Positions 13,677 through 20,652 of a DNA stretch of 20,652 nt are shown piece after piece (within the stretch, counting starts at the first letter, position 1; every line of letters begins with the position of its first letter). The stretch is from assembly GCA_045643885.1 (NCBI GenBank), contig JAZRFY010000035.1, positions 1 through 20,652 on the forward strand. Reading direction: 5' to 3'. Below the pieces are notes generated by a model. That model searched no databases, had not been told where the DNA came from, and was given only the letters and a program-made list of their open reading frames with translations. The translations under genes and the position numbers were made by a program. This DNA comes from RGIG4608 sp045643885 (GTDB taxonomy: Bacteria; Bacillota; Clostridia; Oscillospirales; CAG-272).

Positions 13677-14852
13677 ATGAAAGAAGTTTTACTCTGTAAA
13701 TACGGTGAGATAGTGCTTAAGGGTGCTAATCGCGCGTATTTTGAGGATATGCTCTGCAAGGAGCTTAGAAAAAGAGCAAAAAAATGCGGTGAGTTTGATA
13801 TTTCCCGTGCGCAAAGCACAGTTTATATAGAACCACTCGATGAATTTTGCGATATGGATGCTATGCTTTGCGAGGCGCAGAAGGTGTTTGGTATCGTTGC
13901 CATCGCGCGTGCCTACGTTTGCGAAAAATCTCTTGAATCCATCTCCGAGGTGGCAAGAGAATATATTGCTCCCGAAATAAAGAAATACAGAACCTTTAAG
14001 GTAGAGGCAAAGAGAAGCGACAAGCGCTTCCCTCTTGACTCCATGGATCTTTCACGTGAGATCGGAGGAGTTTTGCTCTCTGTAAATCCTCGCGTAAAGG
14101 TTGACGTAAGAGAGCCCGAGGTGATTGTTAAGGTTGAGGTGCGCGAAAGAGCCGCCTATATCTATGCAGGACACCACAAGGGTGCAGGTGGTATGCCCGT
14201 TGGCACCAACGGAAAGGGACTTTTGCTCCTTTCGGGTGGCATTGACTCCCCTGTTGCAGGCTATATGATGGCGAAGCGTGGCGTAAGACTTGAGGCAGTG
14301 CATTTCGAGTCCTTTCCCTACACAAGTGAACGCGCTCTTCAAAAGGTTCTCGACCTTGCAAAGATCGTTTCTGACTATTCCGGTGATATCTACGTACATA
14401 TCATCTCCCTGACGCACATCCAGGAGGAGCTTGTTAAGCATTGTAATGAGGAATATTTCACACTCTTGCTTCGCAGATACATGGTTGCTCTCTCCAATAA
14501 GGTAGCAGAAAAATATGACTGTGGTGCTCTCATCACGGGTGAAAGTGTTGGTCAGGTTGCAAGCCAGACGATGCAGGCTATCGGTGTTACCGATGCGGTT
14601 GCAAATATCCCTGTTTTCCGTCCCTGCATTGGTATGGACAAGGAAGAAATCGTGCAGATATCAAGAAAAATCGGAACTTTTGCAACGTCCATACTTCCTT
14701 ATGAGGATTGCTGCACTGTGTTTACTCCTAAGCACCCCAAAACAAAGCCCGAGCTTGAAAAGGTAGTTGCTGAGGAAAATAAGCTTCCCTTTGACGATCT
14801 TGTCGAAGAGGCGTTTGCAACAATGAAGACCGTTAAGGTCTCGATTGACTGA
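13677..14852 (+). CDS. thiI: tRNA 4-thiouridine sulfurtransferase
   Basis: A 391-residue enzyme that makes 4-thiouridine in tRNA and can supply sulfur for the thiamine thiazole. The N-terminal ferredoxin-like region and THUMP domain span about 1-165 (KYGEIVLKGANR at the start; FKVEAKRSDKRFPLDSMD near 108). The PP-loop SGGIDSPVA, which binds ATP, is at about 186-194. GESVGQVASQTMQ and PYEDCCTVFTPKHPKTKP complete the adenylation domain. The C-terminal rhodanese domain of the E. coli enzyme is absent, as is usual in Firmicutes. Start: GAAAGGA nine bases before ATG, 41 bp after radC. Eighteen bp separate it from the kinase-like gene. Confidence 0.96.
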   Translation: MKEVLLCKYGEIVLKGANRAYFEDMLCKELRKRAKKCGEFDISRAQSTVYIEPLDEFCDMDAMLCEAQKVFGIVAIARAYVCEKSLESISEVAREYIAPEIKKYRTFKVEAKRSDKRFPLDSMDLSREIGGVLLSVNPRVKVDVREPEVIVKVEVRERAAYIYAGHHKGAGGMPVGTNGKGLLLLSGGIDSPVAGYMMAKRGVRLEAVHFESFPYTSERALQKVLDLAKIVSDYSGDIYVHIISLTHIQEELVKHCNEEYFTLLLRRYMVALSNKVAEKYDCGALITGESVGQVASQTMQAIGVTDAVANIPVFRPCIGMDKEEIVQISRKIGTFATSILPYEDCCTVFTPKHPKTKPELEKVVAEENKLPFDDLVEEAFATMKTVKVSID

Positions 14853-14870
14853 TTTTTCGAGGAAAATAAA

Positions 14871-15383
14871 ATGATTCCCGAAAAACTTACGGTGAATGGC
14901 ATCGAATATCGCATACTGTTGCTGCTTGGCAAGGGCAAGGGAGGATATTCGTATCTTGCTGAGAAAAACGGTGAAAAATTCGTGTTGAAGCAGATACACC
15001 ACGAGCCGTGTGATTACTATACGTTTGGAAATAAAATTGAAAGTGAGCTTCGCGATTATAAAAGATTGACGGAAATCGGCATAAAAATGCCAAGAATGAT
15101 TGACGTCGACGTTGAAAACGAACGAATTTTGAAGGAATTTGTTGACGGAGATACTATTTTTGATATTGTAGCTCGCAACGAGATGAAGGAATCCTATATT
15201 TCGCAAGTGAAGGAAATGTGTGCCCTTCTCTACCCTGCAGGACTTAATATCGATTATTATCCGACAAATTTCATTCCACAAAATGGCGTTCTCTACTATA
15301 TTGACTATGAATGTAATGAATACAGCGACAAGTGGAATTTTGAAAATTGGGGCTCACAATATTGGAAAAAGATGGAAGAATAA
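14871..15383 (+). CDS. Small protein-kinase-like protein
   Basis: A 170-residue protein with the plan of a minimal kinase (Bud32/RIO-like). LLGKGKGGYSYLAE (about 19-32) is a glycine-rich ATP loop and FVLKQI holds the ATP-binding Lys. The catalytic loop LNIDYYPTNF (about 125-134) keeps Asp and Asn in D-x4-N spacing, and YYIDYEC (about 142-148) stands for the DFG metal site. It lacks most of the C-lobe of full kinases. The substrate is unknown; similar genes are annotated as Mn-dependent Ser/Thr kinases. GAGGA lies upstream of ATG. Its stop is two bases before rsmG, whose ribosome site lies inside this gene. Confidence 0.8.
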   Translation: MIPEKLTVNGIEYRILLLLGKGKGGYSYLAEKNGEKFVLKQIHHEPCDYYTFGNKIESELRDYKRLTEIGIKMPRMIDVDVENERILKEFVDGDTIFDIVARNEMKESYISQVKEMCALLYPAGLNIDYYPTNFIPQNGVLYYIDYECNEYSDKWNFENWGSQYWKKMEE

Positions 15384-15385
15384 AA

Positions 15386-16138
15386 ATGGAAAGAATATCT
15401 TTTTTGACAAAGCTTGATAAAGCAATCAAGGAAAATCTTAAGATCGAGTTGACTGAAAGGCAAAAAGAACAAATGTTCTTGTTGGCGGAAAGGCTCGTTG
15501 CAGTAAATCAAGTGATGAATTTAACGGCAATAACTGACGAAGATGGAATAATTTTGCGTCATTTGGTCGATTCTTTGCTTATTTCCGAATATTTTGAGGA
15601 AAATTCAAGCATAATCGACGTTGGATGCGGTGCGGGCTTCCCCTCCCTGCCTCTTGCAGTCGCAAGACCTGACCTTAAGATCTGCTCACTTGACTCCACT
15701 GAAAAACGAATCAGATACGTTGATGAGACTGCGAAAATTTTGGGACTTGAAAATGTGTGTGCAGTGGCTGCAAGAGCCGAGGATTTTGCAAAGCTCCCTG
15801 AGCATCGAGAAAAATACGATTACGCGACGGCAAGAGCAGTAGCTTCCCTTCCAATGCTTTGCGAACTCACCATACCTTTTGTCAAGGTTGGCGGCACACT
15901 CGTGGCAATGAAATCCAAGGGAGCACATGAGGAGTTTGAGGCTTCAAGAAGTGCTATCAGACAGCTTGCAGGAATTAACTCTTTGAACGGAACAAAATTA
16001 TATGAATGCTCTCTTATGGGAGAAATAAACGGCGAATCGATAAATGAGAACCGTACGGTTGTTGTGATGAAGAAATTATCATCCACTCCGAAAACGTTCC
16101 CAAGAAAGTTTGCGCAAATAAAAAAATCACCGCTTTGA
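15386..16138 (+). CDS. rsmG: 16S rRNA (guanine-N7) methyltransferase RsmG
   Basis: A 250-residue SAM-dependent methyltransferase acting on G527 (E. coli numbering) of 16S rRNA. Motif I IIDVGCGAGFPSLPLA is at about 77-92, CSLDSTEKRIRYV follows as motif II, and ARAVASLPMLCEL near 150 is family-typical. The N-terminal helix region has AVNQVMNLTAITDEDGIILRHLVDSL. ATG at 15386 comes two bases after the kinase stop, with GGAAG upstream; a start 13 codons earlier would overlap that gene. The last five codons and the stop lie within the terminator hairpin. The rsmG-parA-parB order is typical of origin-proximal Bacillota DNA. Confidence 0.95.
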   Translation: MERISFLTKLDKAIKENLKIELTERQKEQMFLLAERLVAVNQVMNLTAITDEDGIILRHLVDSLLISEYFEENSSIIDVGCGAGFPSLPLAVARPDLKICSLDSTEKRIRYVDETAKILGLENVCAVAARAEDFAKLPEHREKYDYATARAVASLPMLCELTIPFVKVGGTLVAMKSKGAHEEFEASRSAIRQLAGINSLNGTKLYECSLMGEINGESINENRTVVVMKKLSSTPKTFPRKFAQIKKSPL

Positions 16139-16157
16139 TAAAGCGGTGATTTTTTTG
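16121..16157 (+). terminator. Terminator overlapping the rsmG 3' end
   Basis: AATCACCGCTTT and AAAGCGGTGATT flank the loop GAT, with a long A run before and a T run after. The rsmG stop codon TGA (16136-16138) lies at the loop. Confidence 0.93.
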
Positions 16158-16452
16158 CTATTTTATCCCGACTGTTTTTGTATAACCTTTTGATTCGATT
16201 TTGCTACTATTTTGGGTGATTTTCTTTAATTTGATGATGTTTTGTATTATAATGGTTTATAATGGTGCTAAAGATGTGATTTTTGAGAATGTTATATCTA
16301 AATGAGTGATTTGTGTGCGATTTGATGCCTTACTGTGCATCGGGGTTTGTGGGTGAAGTTGAATGCGAGATGAATCAAAGTTGAATGTCTGAGTTTTGCC
16401 GCGTGAGTGATAGTTGGTACATTTGCTATTTGGTGTCTTGTTTGGTTGAAAA

Positions 16453-16468
16453 TATTTCATGCGAAACA
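16453..16468. promoter_or_regulatory. parS: Degenerate parS-like site
   Basis: TATTTCATGCGAAACA matches 13 of 16 bases of parS. It lies 55 bp before the first perfect site and may be a decayed or weak ParB site. Confidence 0.5.
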
Positions 16469-16507
16469 AAAAGATTCTGTATGCGAAATATAAGGTGGTT
16501 TTGAAAA

Positions 16508-16523
16508 TGTTTCACGTGAAACA
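16508..16523. promoter_or_regulatory. parS: parS site 1
   Basis: TGTTTCACGTGAAACA is a perfect 16 bp palindrome and an exact match to the bacterial parS consensus bound by ParB/Spo0J. Confidence 0.97.
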
Positions 16524-16546
16524 ATGCCGACAAATTGCGACATAAA

Positions 16547-16562
16547 TGTTTCACGTGAAACA
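16547..16562. promoter_or_regulatory. parS: parS site 2
   Basis: A second perfect TGTTTCACGTGAAACA, 39 bp from the first (start to start). Confidence 0.97.
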
Positions 16563-16605
16563 AAAAGCTTCAACTATCAACAAATTATACTCAAAACTGA
16601 CAAAA

Positions 16606-16621
16606 TGTTTCACGTGAAACA
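16606..16621. promoter_or_regulatory. parS: parS site 3
   Basis: A third perfect TGTTTCACGTGAAACA, 59 bp from the second and 42 bp before the -35 box of parA, so ParB spreading from here could silence parA. Confidence 0.97.
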
Positions 16622-16662
16622 AAAAATCCCTTTAAAAATATTAAAAAATCCATCAATATCTA

Positions 16663-16691
16663 TTGCAATTTTTATATGGTTGTGATATAAT
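16663..16691 (+). promoter_or_regulatory. Promoter of parA
   Basis: TTGCAA (16663-16668) and TATAAT (16686-16691) are 17 bp apart with an extended -10 TG at 16683-16684. Confidence 0.85.
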
Positions 16692-16710
16692 GATAAATGT
16701 CTAAAAGTAG

Positions 16711-16733
16711 GCTCAAAAACGGCGTTTTTGAGC
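16711..16733 (+). promoter_or_regulatory. Leader hairpin of parA
   Basis: GCTCAAAAAC and GTTTTTGAGC form a perfect 10 bp stem around GGC. Part of it (CGTTTTTGAGC) recurs in the parA-parB gap at about 17562-17572. Confidence 0.65.
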
Positions 16734-16780
16734 TAAAAATATGCAAATTTATACTAAAATACATAGACGGAGGCATAAAA

Positions 16781-17542
16781 ATGGCAAAAATTATTGCTTT
16801 CGCCAACCAAAAAGGTGGCGTTGGAAAAACCACTTCCGCCGTGAACGTTGCTGCATCCCTTGGTTTGCTCGATAAAAAGACACTTATTATCGACCTTGAC
16901 CCCCAGGGAAATGCTACAAGTGGCGTAGGAATCCCCAAAAGATCCCTTAAAGGCACGGTTAAAGAGGTTTTGACGGGTGAAGCTGATATAAAATCAGTGG
17001 TTTTGCCCACAAATTACAAAAATCTTTCAATTATCCCCACAAATGTGTCACTTTCGGGTGCTGAATTCGATCTTTACAACGATGAAGGCAGTGAATATAA
17101 CCTAAAAGATTCACTCAAGGGCATTGCAGATGACTTTGATTACATTATTATCGACTGTCCTCCCTCCTTGGGCATGCTTACAGTTAATGCTTTTGTGGCA
17201 AGTGATGGCATTTTGGTGCCTATGCAGGCTGAATTTTATGCAGTTGAAGGTCTTTCTCAGCTTATAACCACTACAAAACGCGTTAAAAAGCTCTATAATG
17301 AGAATCTCAACATCGTTGGTATCCTTATCACCATGTACAACAAGCGTCTTTTGCTCTCAATGCAGGTAATGGACGAGCTTCAGAAGTACTATCCTGATAA
17401 GCTTTTCAACACTACTATTTCAAGAAACGTTAAGCTTTCTGAAGCTCCCGGCTTTGGCAAGCCCGTTTATTATCACGACAAGCACTCCAAGGGCTCAAGT
17501 GAATATCTTGAGGTAGCTAAAGAATTGATCTCCAGAATCTGA
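16781..17542 (+). CDS. parA: Chromosome partitioning ATPase ParA (Soj)
   Basis: A 253-residue P-loop ATPase, the exact usual length of Soj. It works with ParB on parS to segregate origins and, in Bacillus, also modulates DnaA. The deviant Walker A KGGVGKTT is at residues 11-18 with the signature Lys; IIDLDPQGNATSG is Walker A', and DYIIIDCPPSLG (about 120-131) is Walker B. The start is ATG 16781 after GGAGG; a frame extension 28 codons upstream runs through the leader hairpin and is rejected. parB follows after 85 bp. No N-terminal HTH is present, so this is the chromosomal type, not the plasmid type. Confidence 0.97.
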   Translation: MAKIIAFANQKGGVGKTTSAVNVAASLGLLDKKTLIIDLDPQGNATSGVGIPKRSLKGTVKEVLTGEADIKSVVLPTNYKNLSIIPTNVSLSGAEFDLYNDEGSEYNLKDSLKGIADDFDYIIIDCPPSLGMLTVNAFVASDGILVPMQAEFYAVEGLSQLITTTKRVKKLYNENLNIVGILITMYNKRLLLSMQVMDELQKYYPDKLFNTTISRNVKLSEAPGFGKPVYYHDKHSKGSSEYLEVAKELISRI

Positions 17543-17627
17543 TTTTTTGGGGTTAAATCCTCGTTTTTGAGCGAAAATCTATAAAATTACATAAAAAATA
17601 GCCTAAATTGGCAAGAAAGGAACTAAA

Positions 17628-18527
17628 ATGGCAAAGGCAAGAGGACTTGGAAAGAGCATTTTTGACACCTTCGATGATAATCTCATTGAAACAAAAAAAG
17701 GTGCCGGTGAAATGCTCAAGATTTCTTCAGTAGAACCCCGTCGCGATCAGCCCAGAAAGACCTTTGAGCGTGAAGCTTTGGAGGCACTTGCTGAAAGTGT
17801 GCAAAAATACGGTGTTTTGCAACCAATTATAGTTAGACCCAATCAACTTATTGATGATACTTATGAAATAATCGCAGGTGAACGTCGTTGGAGAGCTGCA
17901 AAGCTTGCAGGACTTGATGAAATTCCTGCAGTTATCCTTGATGGTGACGATCTTAAGATCGCTCAGGTTGCAATTATTGAGAATATTCAGCGTGAGGATC
18001 TTAATCCTGTTGAAGAAGCACTTGCATACCAGGGACTTATGGACCGATTCGATCTTACCCAGGATCAGGTTTCAAAGCAGGTTGGCAAGAGCCGTTCTGC
18101 AATTGCGAACCTTCTTCGTTTGCTCGATCTTCCCGAATCCGTTATCGAGATGCTTAAGAATGACGAGATCTCTGCAGGTCATGCAAGAGCACTCTTAGGT
18201 CTTAACTCTGATGATGATATGGTAGCACTTGCTCAGAAGATAGTGGAGAAGGAGCTTAGCGTTCGCGAAGTTGAGAATGCCGTTAAGAAGCTCAACTCAA
18301 TTCCTGAGCAGAAGGAGATTGAGGATGCTGACGCAGTTAACGAAACTGTTATGACTCGTATCCACCTTCGCGAGCTTGAGAAGAGAAGCCGCGAAACTCT
18401 CGGTCGCAAGGTCAAGATCACAAACACTCCCAAGAAGAGAGTCGTTGAGATCGCATTCGATTCCGACGAAGACCTTGAAACACTTCTTTCAAGAGTTTGC
18501 GGTGCTGAAATCTTTGATAACATCTAA
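17628..18527 (+). CDS. parB: Chromosome partitioning protein ParB (Spo0J)
   Basis: A 299-residue parS-binding CTP clamp. Box I is DQPRKTFEREALEALAESV; the CTP-binding GERRWRAAKLAG is at about 84-95 and ENIQREDLNPVEEALAY at about 116-132. The HTH (LTQDQVSKQVGKSRSAIANLLRLLDLP) spans about 143-169, with SAGHARALLGL after it. The C-terminal 60 residues are the dimer domain. The AAAGGA site precedes ATG by seven bases. The gap to parA contains a stretch like the parA leader (CGTTTTTGAGC then an A-rich tract). Three perfect parS sites lie 1 kb upstream. Confidence 0.97.
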   Translation: MAKARGLGKSIFDTFDDNLIETKKGAGEMLKISSVEPRRDQPRKTFEREALEALAESVQKYGVLQPIIVRPNQLIDDTYEIIAGERRWRAAKLAGLDEIPAVILDGDDLKIAQVAIIENIQREDLNPVEEALAYQGLMDRFDLTQDQVSKQVGKSRSAIANLLRLLDLPESVIEMLKNDEISAGHARALLGLNSDDDMVALAQKIVEKELSVREVENAVKKLNSIPEQKEIEDADAVNETVMTRIHLRELEKRSRETLGRKVKITNTPKKRVVEIAFDSDEDLETLLSRVCGAEIFDNI

Positions 18528-18533
18528 GGAAAA

Positions 18534-18547
18534 CGAACAAATGTTCG
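18534..18547. promoter_or_regulatory. LexA-type box between parB and serS
   Basis: CGAACAAATGTTCG fits the Gram-positive SOS box CGAACnnnnGTTCG exactly and shares GAACAAATGTTCGTGTTT with the site at 7226. It lies 7 bp after the parB stop. Which promoter it controls is unclear. Confidence 0.6.
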
Positions 18548-18574
18548 TGTTTATAGTTGTGAAATCGTAGGATT

Positions 18575-18603
18575 TTGACCGTTTTTATAAGATAACCCAT
18601 AAA
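18575..18603 (+). promoter_or_regulatory. Possible promoter of serS
   Basis: TTGACC (18575-18580) and CATAAA (18598-18603) are 17 bp apart. The -10 box is poor. The 100 bp gap has no T-box leader. Confidence 0.35.
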
Positions 18604-18627
18604 ATGAATTAATTAAGGAGAAATATC

Positions 18628-19908
18628 ATGCTTGACATTAAATATATCAAAGAGTGTCCCGACGAAGTCATTGCTCGTCTTGCAATGAAGGGTAAGGACG
18701 CAAAAGAGGAAATTCAGCAGATCCTTGATCTCGATGCAAAGAGAAGATCTCTTATTTCCGAAACTGAAGCTCTCAAGGCAGAGCAAAACAGAGTTAACAA
18801 GCTCATCCCTCAGTACAAGAAGGAGGGCAAGGACGTAAATGCAATTTTTGCTGAAATGAAGCAGCTTGGCGCTCGTTCCAAGGAGATCGACGCTGAGCTT
18901 AAGGAGGTTGACGTTCAGCTCCAGGGCGTGCTTCTCGGTCTTCCCAACCTTCCTGACCGTGACCTTAAGCCCGGTGGAAAAGAGAACAACGAGCCCATTC
19001 GTTATTTCGGTGAGCCTCACAAGTTCGATTTCGAGCCAAAGAACCACGTTGATCTTTGCACAGACCTTGGTCTTATCGACTACGAAAGAGGTACAAAGCT
19101 CTCCGGTAGCGGGTTCTGGATCTATCGCGGAATGGGTGCTCGTCTTGAATGGGCGCTCCTCAACTACTTTATCGATACTCACTGGGCTGACGGCTATGAG
19201 CTTATTTTGCCCCCTCATATGCTCGAATACGAATGCGGTGTAACTGCAGGTCAGTCCCCCAAATTCGCTGACGAAGTATTTAAGATTGCAAATCCCGTTG
19301 ACGATCGTTCAAGATATATGCTTCCTACAGCTGAAGCGGCTCTTGCATCTCTCTACAGAAATGAAATTTTGACAGAAGCAGACCTTCCCAAGAAGCTCTT
19401 CTCATACACACCTTGCTTTAGACGCGAAGCGGGCTCTTACCGTTCCGACGAAAGAGGTATGGTTCGTGGACACCAGTTCAACAAGGTTGAAATGTTCCAG
19501 TTCACACTCCCCGAAAAGAGTGACGAGGCGTTTGATGAACTTGTTCAGAAAGCAGAAGCACTCGTTGCAGGTCTTGGTTTCCATTTTAGAACAGTTAAGC
19601 TCGCAGCTGAGGACTGCTCCGCATCCATGGCAAGAACTTACGATATCGAAATCAACATTCCTTCAATGAACGGTTATAAGGAAGTTTCTTCCGTATCTAA
19701 CGCTCGTGATTACCAGGCGCGCCGCGGTATGATGCGTGTTCGCCGTGCAGATGGCAAGGTTGAATTCATGCACACACTCAACGGCTCAGGTCTTGCTACA
19801 AGCCGTGTTCTTCCTGCACTTGTTGAGCAGAATCAGCTCGCAGACGGAAGCGTTGTAGTACCCGAAGTTCTTCGCAAGTACGTTGGTACTGATTTGATCA
19901 AGAAGTAA
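18628..19908 (+). CDS. serS: Seryl-tRNA synthetase
   Basis: A 426-residue class II synthetase of standard length that charges tRNA-Ser (and tRNA-Sec where present) in the cytoplasm. Residues about 1-105 form the tRNA-binding coiled coil (MLDIKYIKECPDEV, then the long helices with SETEALKAEQNRVNKLI). Motif 2 FRREAGSYRSDERGMVRGHQF is at about 264-284, lying over the ATP site; ELSS-type EVSSVSNARDYQARR follows near 352, and motif 3 LNGSGLATSRVLPALVE is at about 383-399. AAGGAG lies nine bases before ATG. serS next to parB is a common origin-proximal arrangement in Firmicutes. Confidence 0.97.
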   Translation: MLDIKYIKECPDEVIARLAMKGKDAKEEIQQILDLDAKRRSLISETEALKAEQNRVNKLIPQYKKEGKDVNAIFAEMKQLGARSKEIDAELKEVDVQLQGVLLGLPNLPDRDLKPGGKENNEPIRYFGEPHKFDFEPKNHVDLCTDLGLIDYERGTKLSGSGFWIYRGMGARLEWALLNYFIDTHWADGYELILPPHMLEYECGVTAGQSPKFADEVFKIANPVDDRSRYMLPTAEAALASLYRNEILTEADLPKKLFSYTPCFRREAGSYRSDERGMVRGHQFNKVEMFQFTLPEKSDEAFDELVQKAEALVAGLGFHFRTVKLAAEDCSASMARTYDIEINIPSMNGYKEVSSVSNARDYQARRGMMRVRRADGKVEFMHTLNGSGLATSRVLPALVEQNQLADGSVVVPEVLRKYVGTDLIKK

Positions 19909-19920
19909 ACGGCTTATATC

Positions 19921-20229
19921 TTTGTTCGCACACACTTTCTGCTATTAAAAGGTTTTTATCCAACTTTTTTTCAAAAAGTTGGCGCGGTGTGGAGCGCGCA
20001 GCTCCATGACACAGCGTTTCTTTTGTTAGCTTTTCTTTGCGCTTCTCGTGTCAAAGAAAAGCGGCTCAAGAATTTTGGTGTCAAAAGTCATTTATCGCTT
20101 TTTCTTTGATAAAAAAGCCTCAAAGAAAAAGCTTTGCAAAAAGAAAAAGGCGTTTTTGCGCTCGCGCCGCGCCGGCGTCCGCTTTTGAAAAAGCGGAGCA
20201 AAACGCTCGCATTGGTTTATGCGAACAAA
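19921..20229. repeat. Nested hairpin element bounded by a 10 bp inverted repeat
   Basis: The whole serS-tmk gap is non-coding and bounded by TTTGTTCGCA (19921-19930) and TGCGAACAAA (20220-20229). Inside are perfect stems: CCAACTTTTT/AAAAAGTTGG (19960-19982), TGGAGC/GCTCCA (19990-20006), an 11 bp stem GCTTTTCTTTG/CAAAGAAAAGC (20029-20062), a 13 bp stem GCTTTTTCTTTGA (20097-20109) with its complement at 20120-20132, and CCGCTTTT/AAAAGCGG (20179-20196). GCGTTTTTGC (20150-20159) pairs with GCAAAACGC (20198-20206) around a GC-rich core. It is a structured repeat or non-coding RNA; serS has no ordinary terminator besides it. Confidence 0.75.
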
Positions 20230-20249
20230 AGCTTCAGTGGAGTAAAAAA

Positions 20250-20652
20250 ATGAACGAAAACAGAGGAAAATTTATCGTGTTCGAGGGCATTGACGGGTCA
20301 GGAAAGACCACCCAGATAAACAAGCTCTGCGAATATTTAGAATCAAAGGGAAGAAAGGTTTACGTTACGAGCGAGCCGACGATTTCTCTTACGGGCGGTA
20401 TGCTCCGCGATGCGCTATCCGGTGTAAGCAAGAGAACGTCCTGCGAGATGGCTGCAATGTTCGTACTTGACCGAATCTTCCACAACGTAAATCAAAAATG
20501 GGGCATTGACAAAATGCTTGAAGAGGGATATGTAGTCCTTTGCGACAGATATTATTATTCATCCCTCGCATACCAGGGAAGTGAAACTGATTTTGAGTGG
20601 GTTAAGAGCATGAATCTCAACTGTCCCGAAATCAGAACGCCCGACGCGTGCA
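20250..20652 (+). CDS. tmk: Thymidylate kinase, 3' end beyond window
   Basis: The first 134 residues of dTMP kinase, which makes dTDP for DNA synthesis. The P-loop FEGIDGSGKTTQ (11-22) is complete, TSEPTISLTGG lies near 43, and the DRYYYSSLAYQG motif (99-110) binds dTMP and carries the catalytic Arg. The usual ELAALFxxDR segment reads EMAAMFVLDR here. GGAG precedes ATG by seven bases. The gene is cut by the window edge with the frame open. It lies directly after the hairpin element, and no separate promoter was found. Confidence 0.95.
   Translation, partial: MNENRGKFIVFEGIDGSGKTTQINKLCEYLESKGRKVYVTSEPTISLTGGMLRDALSGVSKRTSCEMAAMFVLDRIFHNVNQKWGIDKMLEEGYVVLCDRYYYSSLAYQGSETDFEWVKSMNLNCPEIRTPDAC

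Larger units (their letters stand above)
16139..16780. other. Non-coding centromere-like region before parA
   Basis: No gene is visible in 640 bp. The first part (about 16158-16450) is T- and G-rich on the plus strand, with scattered TATAAT-like words, and I see no hairpin or coding sequence in it. The second part holds one degenerate and three perfect parS sites, then the parA promoter and a leader hairpin. Confidence 0.7.

Noticed and set aside
14661..15281. 206-codon minus-strand open frame over thiI and the kinase-like gene
   Set aside because: It is the shadow of two tightly spaced plus-strand genes with conserved motifs.
15467..15478. SOS box inside rsmG as a functional site
   Set aside because: It lies within conserved coding sequence with no promoter nearby; listed only as a third copy of the 12-mer.
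18528..18627. T-box leader before serS
   Set aside because: The gap is only 100 bp and lacks the specifier stem, the AGGGTGG-type T-box sequence and a terminator.

Overview
The window reads like the chromosome of an anaerobic Bacillota (Clostridia-type) bacterium. The evidence is strong consensus sigma-A promoters (TTGACA/TATAAT), AGGAGG-type ribosome sites, ECF vitamin transporters under THF and preQ1 riboswitches, a YitT protein, a Cys-rich CxxCG lipoprotein of the type common in gut Clostridia, Firmicute-type SOS boxes, and the rsmG-parA-parB cluster usually found near the replication origin. I see no phage, transposase, CRISPR or rRNA.

Layout. 1-1000: end of a tRNA-Gly, a folded non-coding element, a tRNA-Cys with a near-perfect promoter, then three diverged 165-176 bp structured repeats that each carry the tRNA terminator, then a short array of ACATCACT motifs separated by small hairpins. 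1.05-1.9 kb: YcxB-like membrane protein. 1.9-3.7 kb: divergent folT (minus) and queT (plus), each with its own riboswitch. 3.7-5.05 kb: an ArsR/SdpR-like repressor with a large palindromic operator, and a TPR-like membrane protein. 5.06-6.43 kb: YitT and a SLOG-family protein, convergent. 6.5-6.7 kb: a cluster of DnaA-box-like sequences. 6.77-7.25 kb: an unknown HTH protein whose promoter contains an SOS box. 7.26-11.04 kb: a glycosyltransferase/polysaccharide pyruvyltransferase gene that looks split in two by a 1.43 kb segment carrying one oppositely oriented beta-helix lipoprotein gene. 11.1-11.3 kb: DUF378 protein.

From 11.46 kb everything is on the plus strand: gdhA-radC-thiI-kinase-rsmG, probably one transcript ending at the rsmG terminator; then a non-coding region with three perfect parS sites and one degenerate one, parA, parB, serS, a 310 bp nest of hairpins bounded by a 10 bp inverted repeat, and the start of tmk, which runs off the window.

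Together, rsmG, parS, parA and parB form a chromosome-segregation locus. The DnaA-box-like cluster 10 kb to the left, and the switch from mainly minus-strand to wholly plus-strand genes near 11.4 kb, suggest that the origin is in or close to this window, but dnaA is not present. The most unusual items are the split glycosyltransferase gene, the SOS-controlled unknown HTH gene beside the DnaA-box-like cluster, the tandem covarying repeats behind tRNA-Cys, and the back-to-back THF and preQ1 riboswitches.
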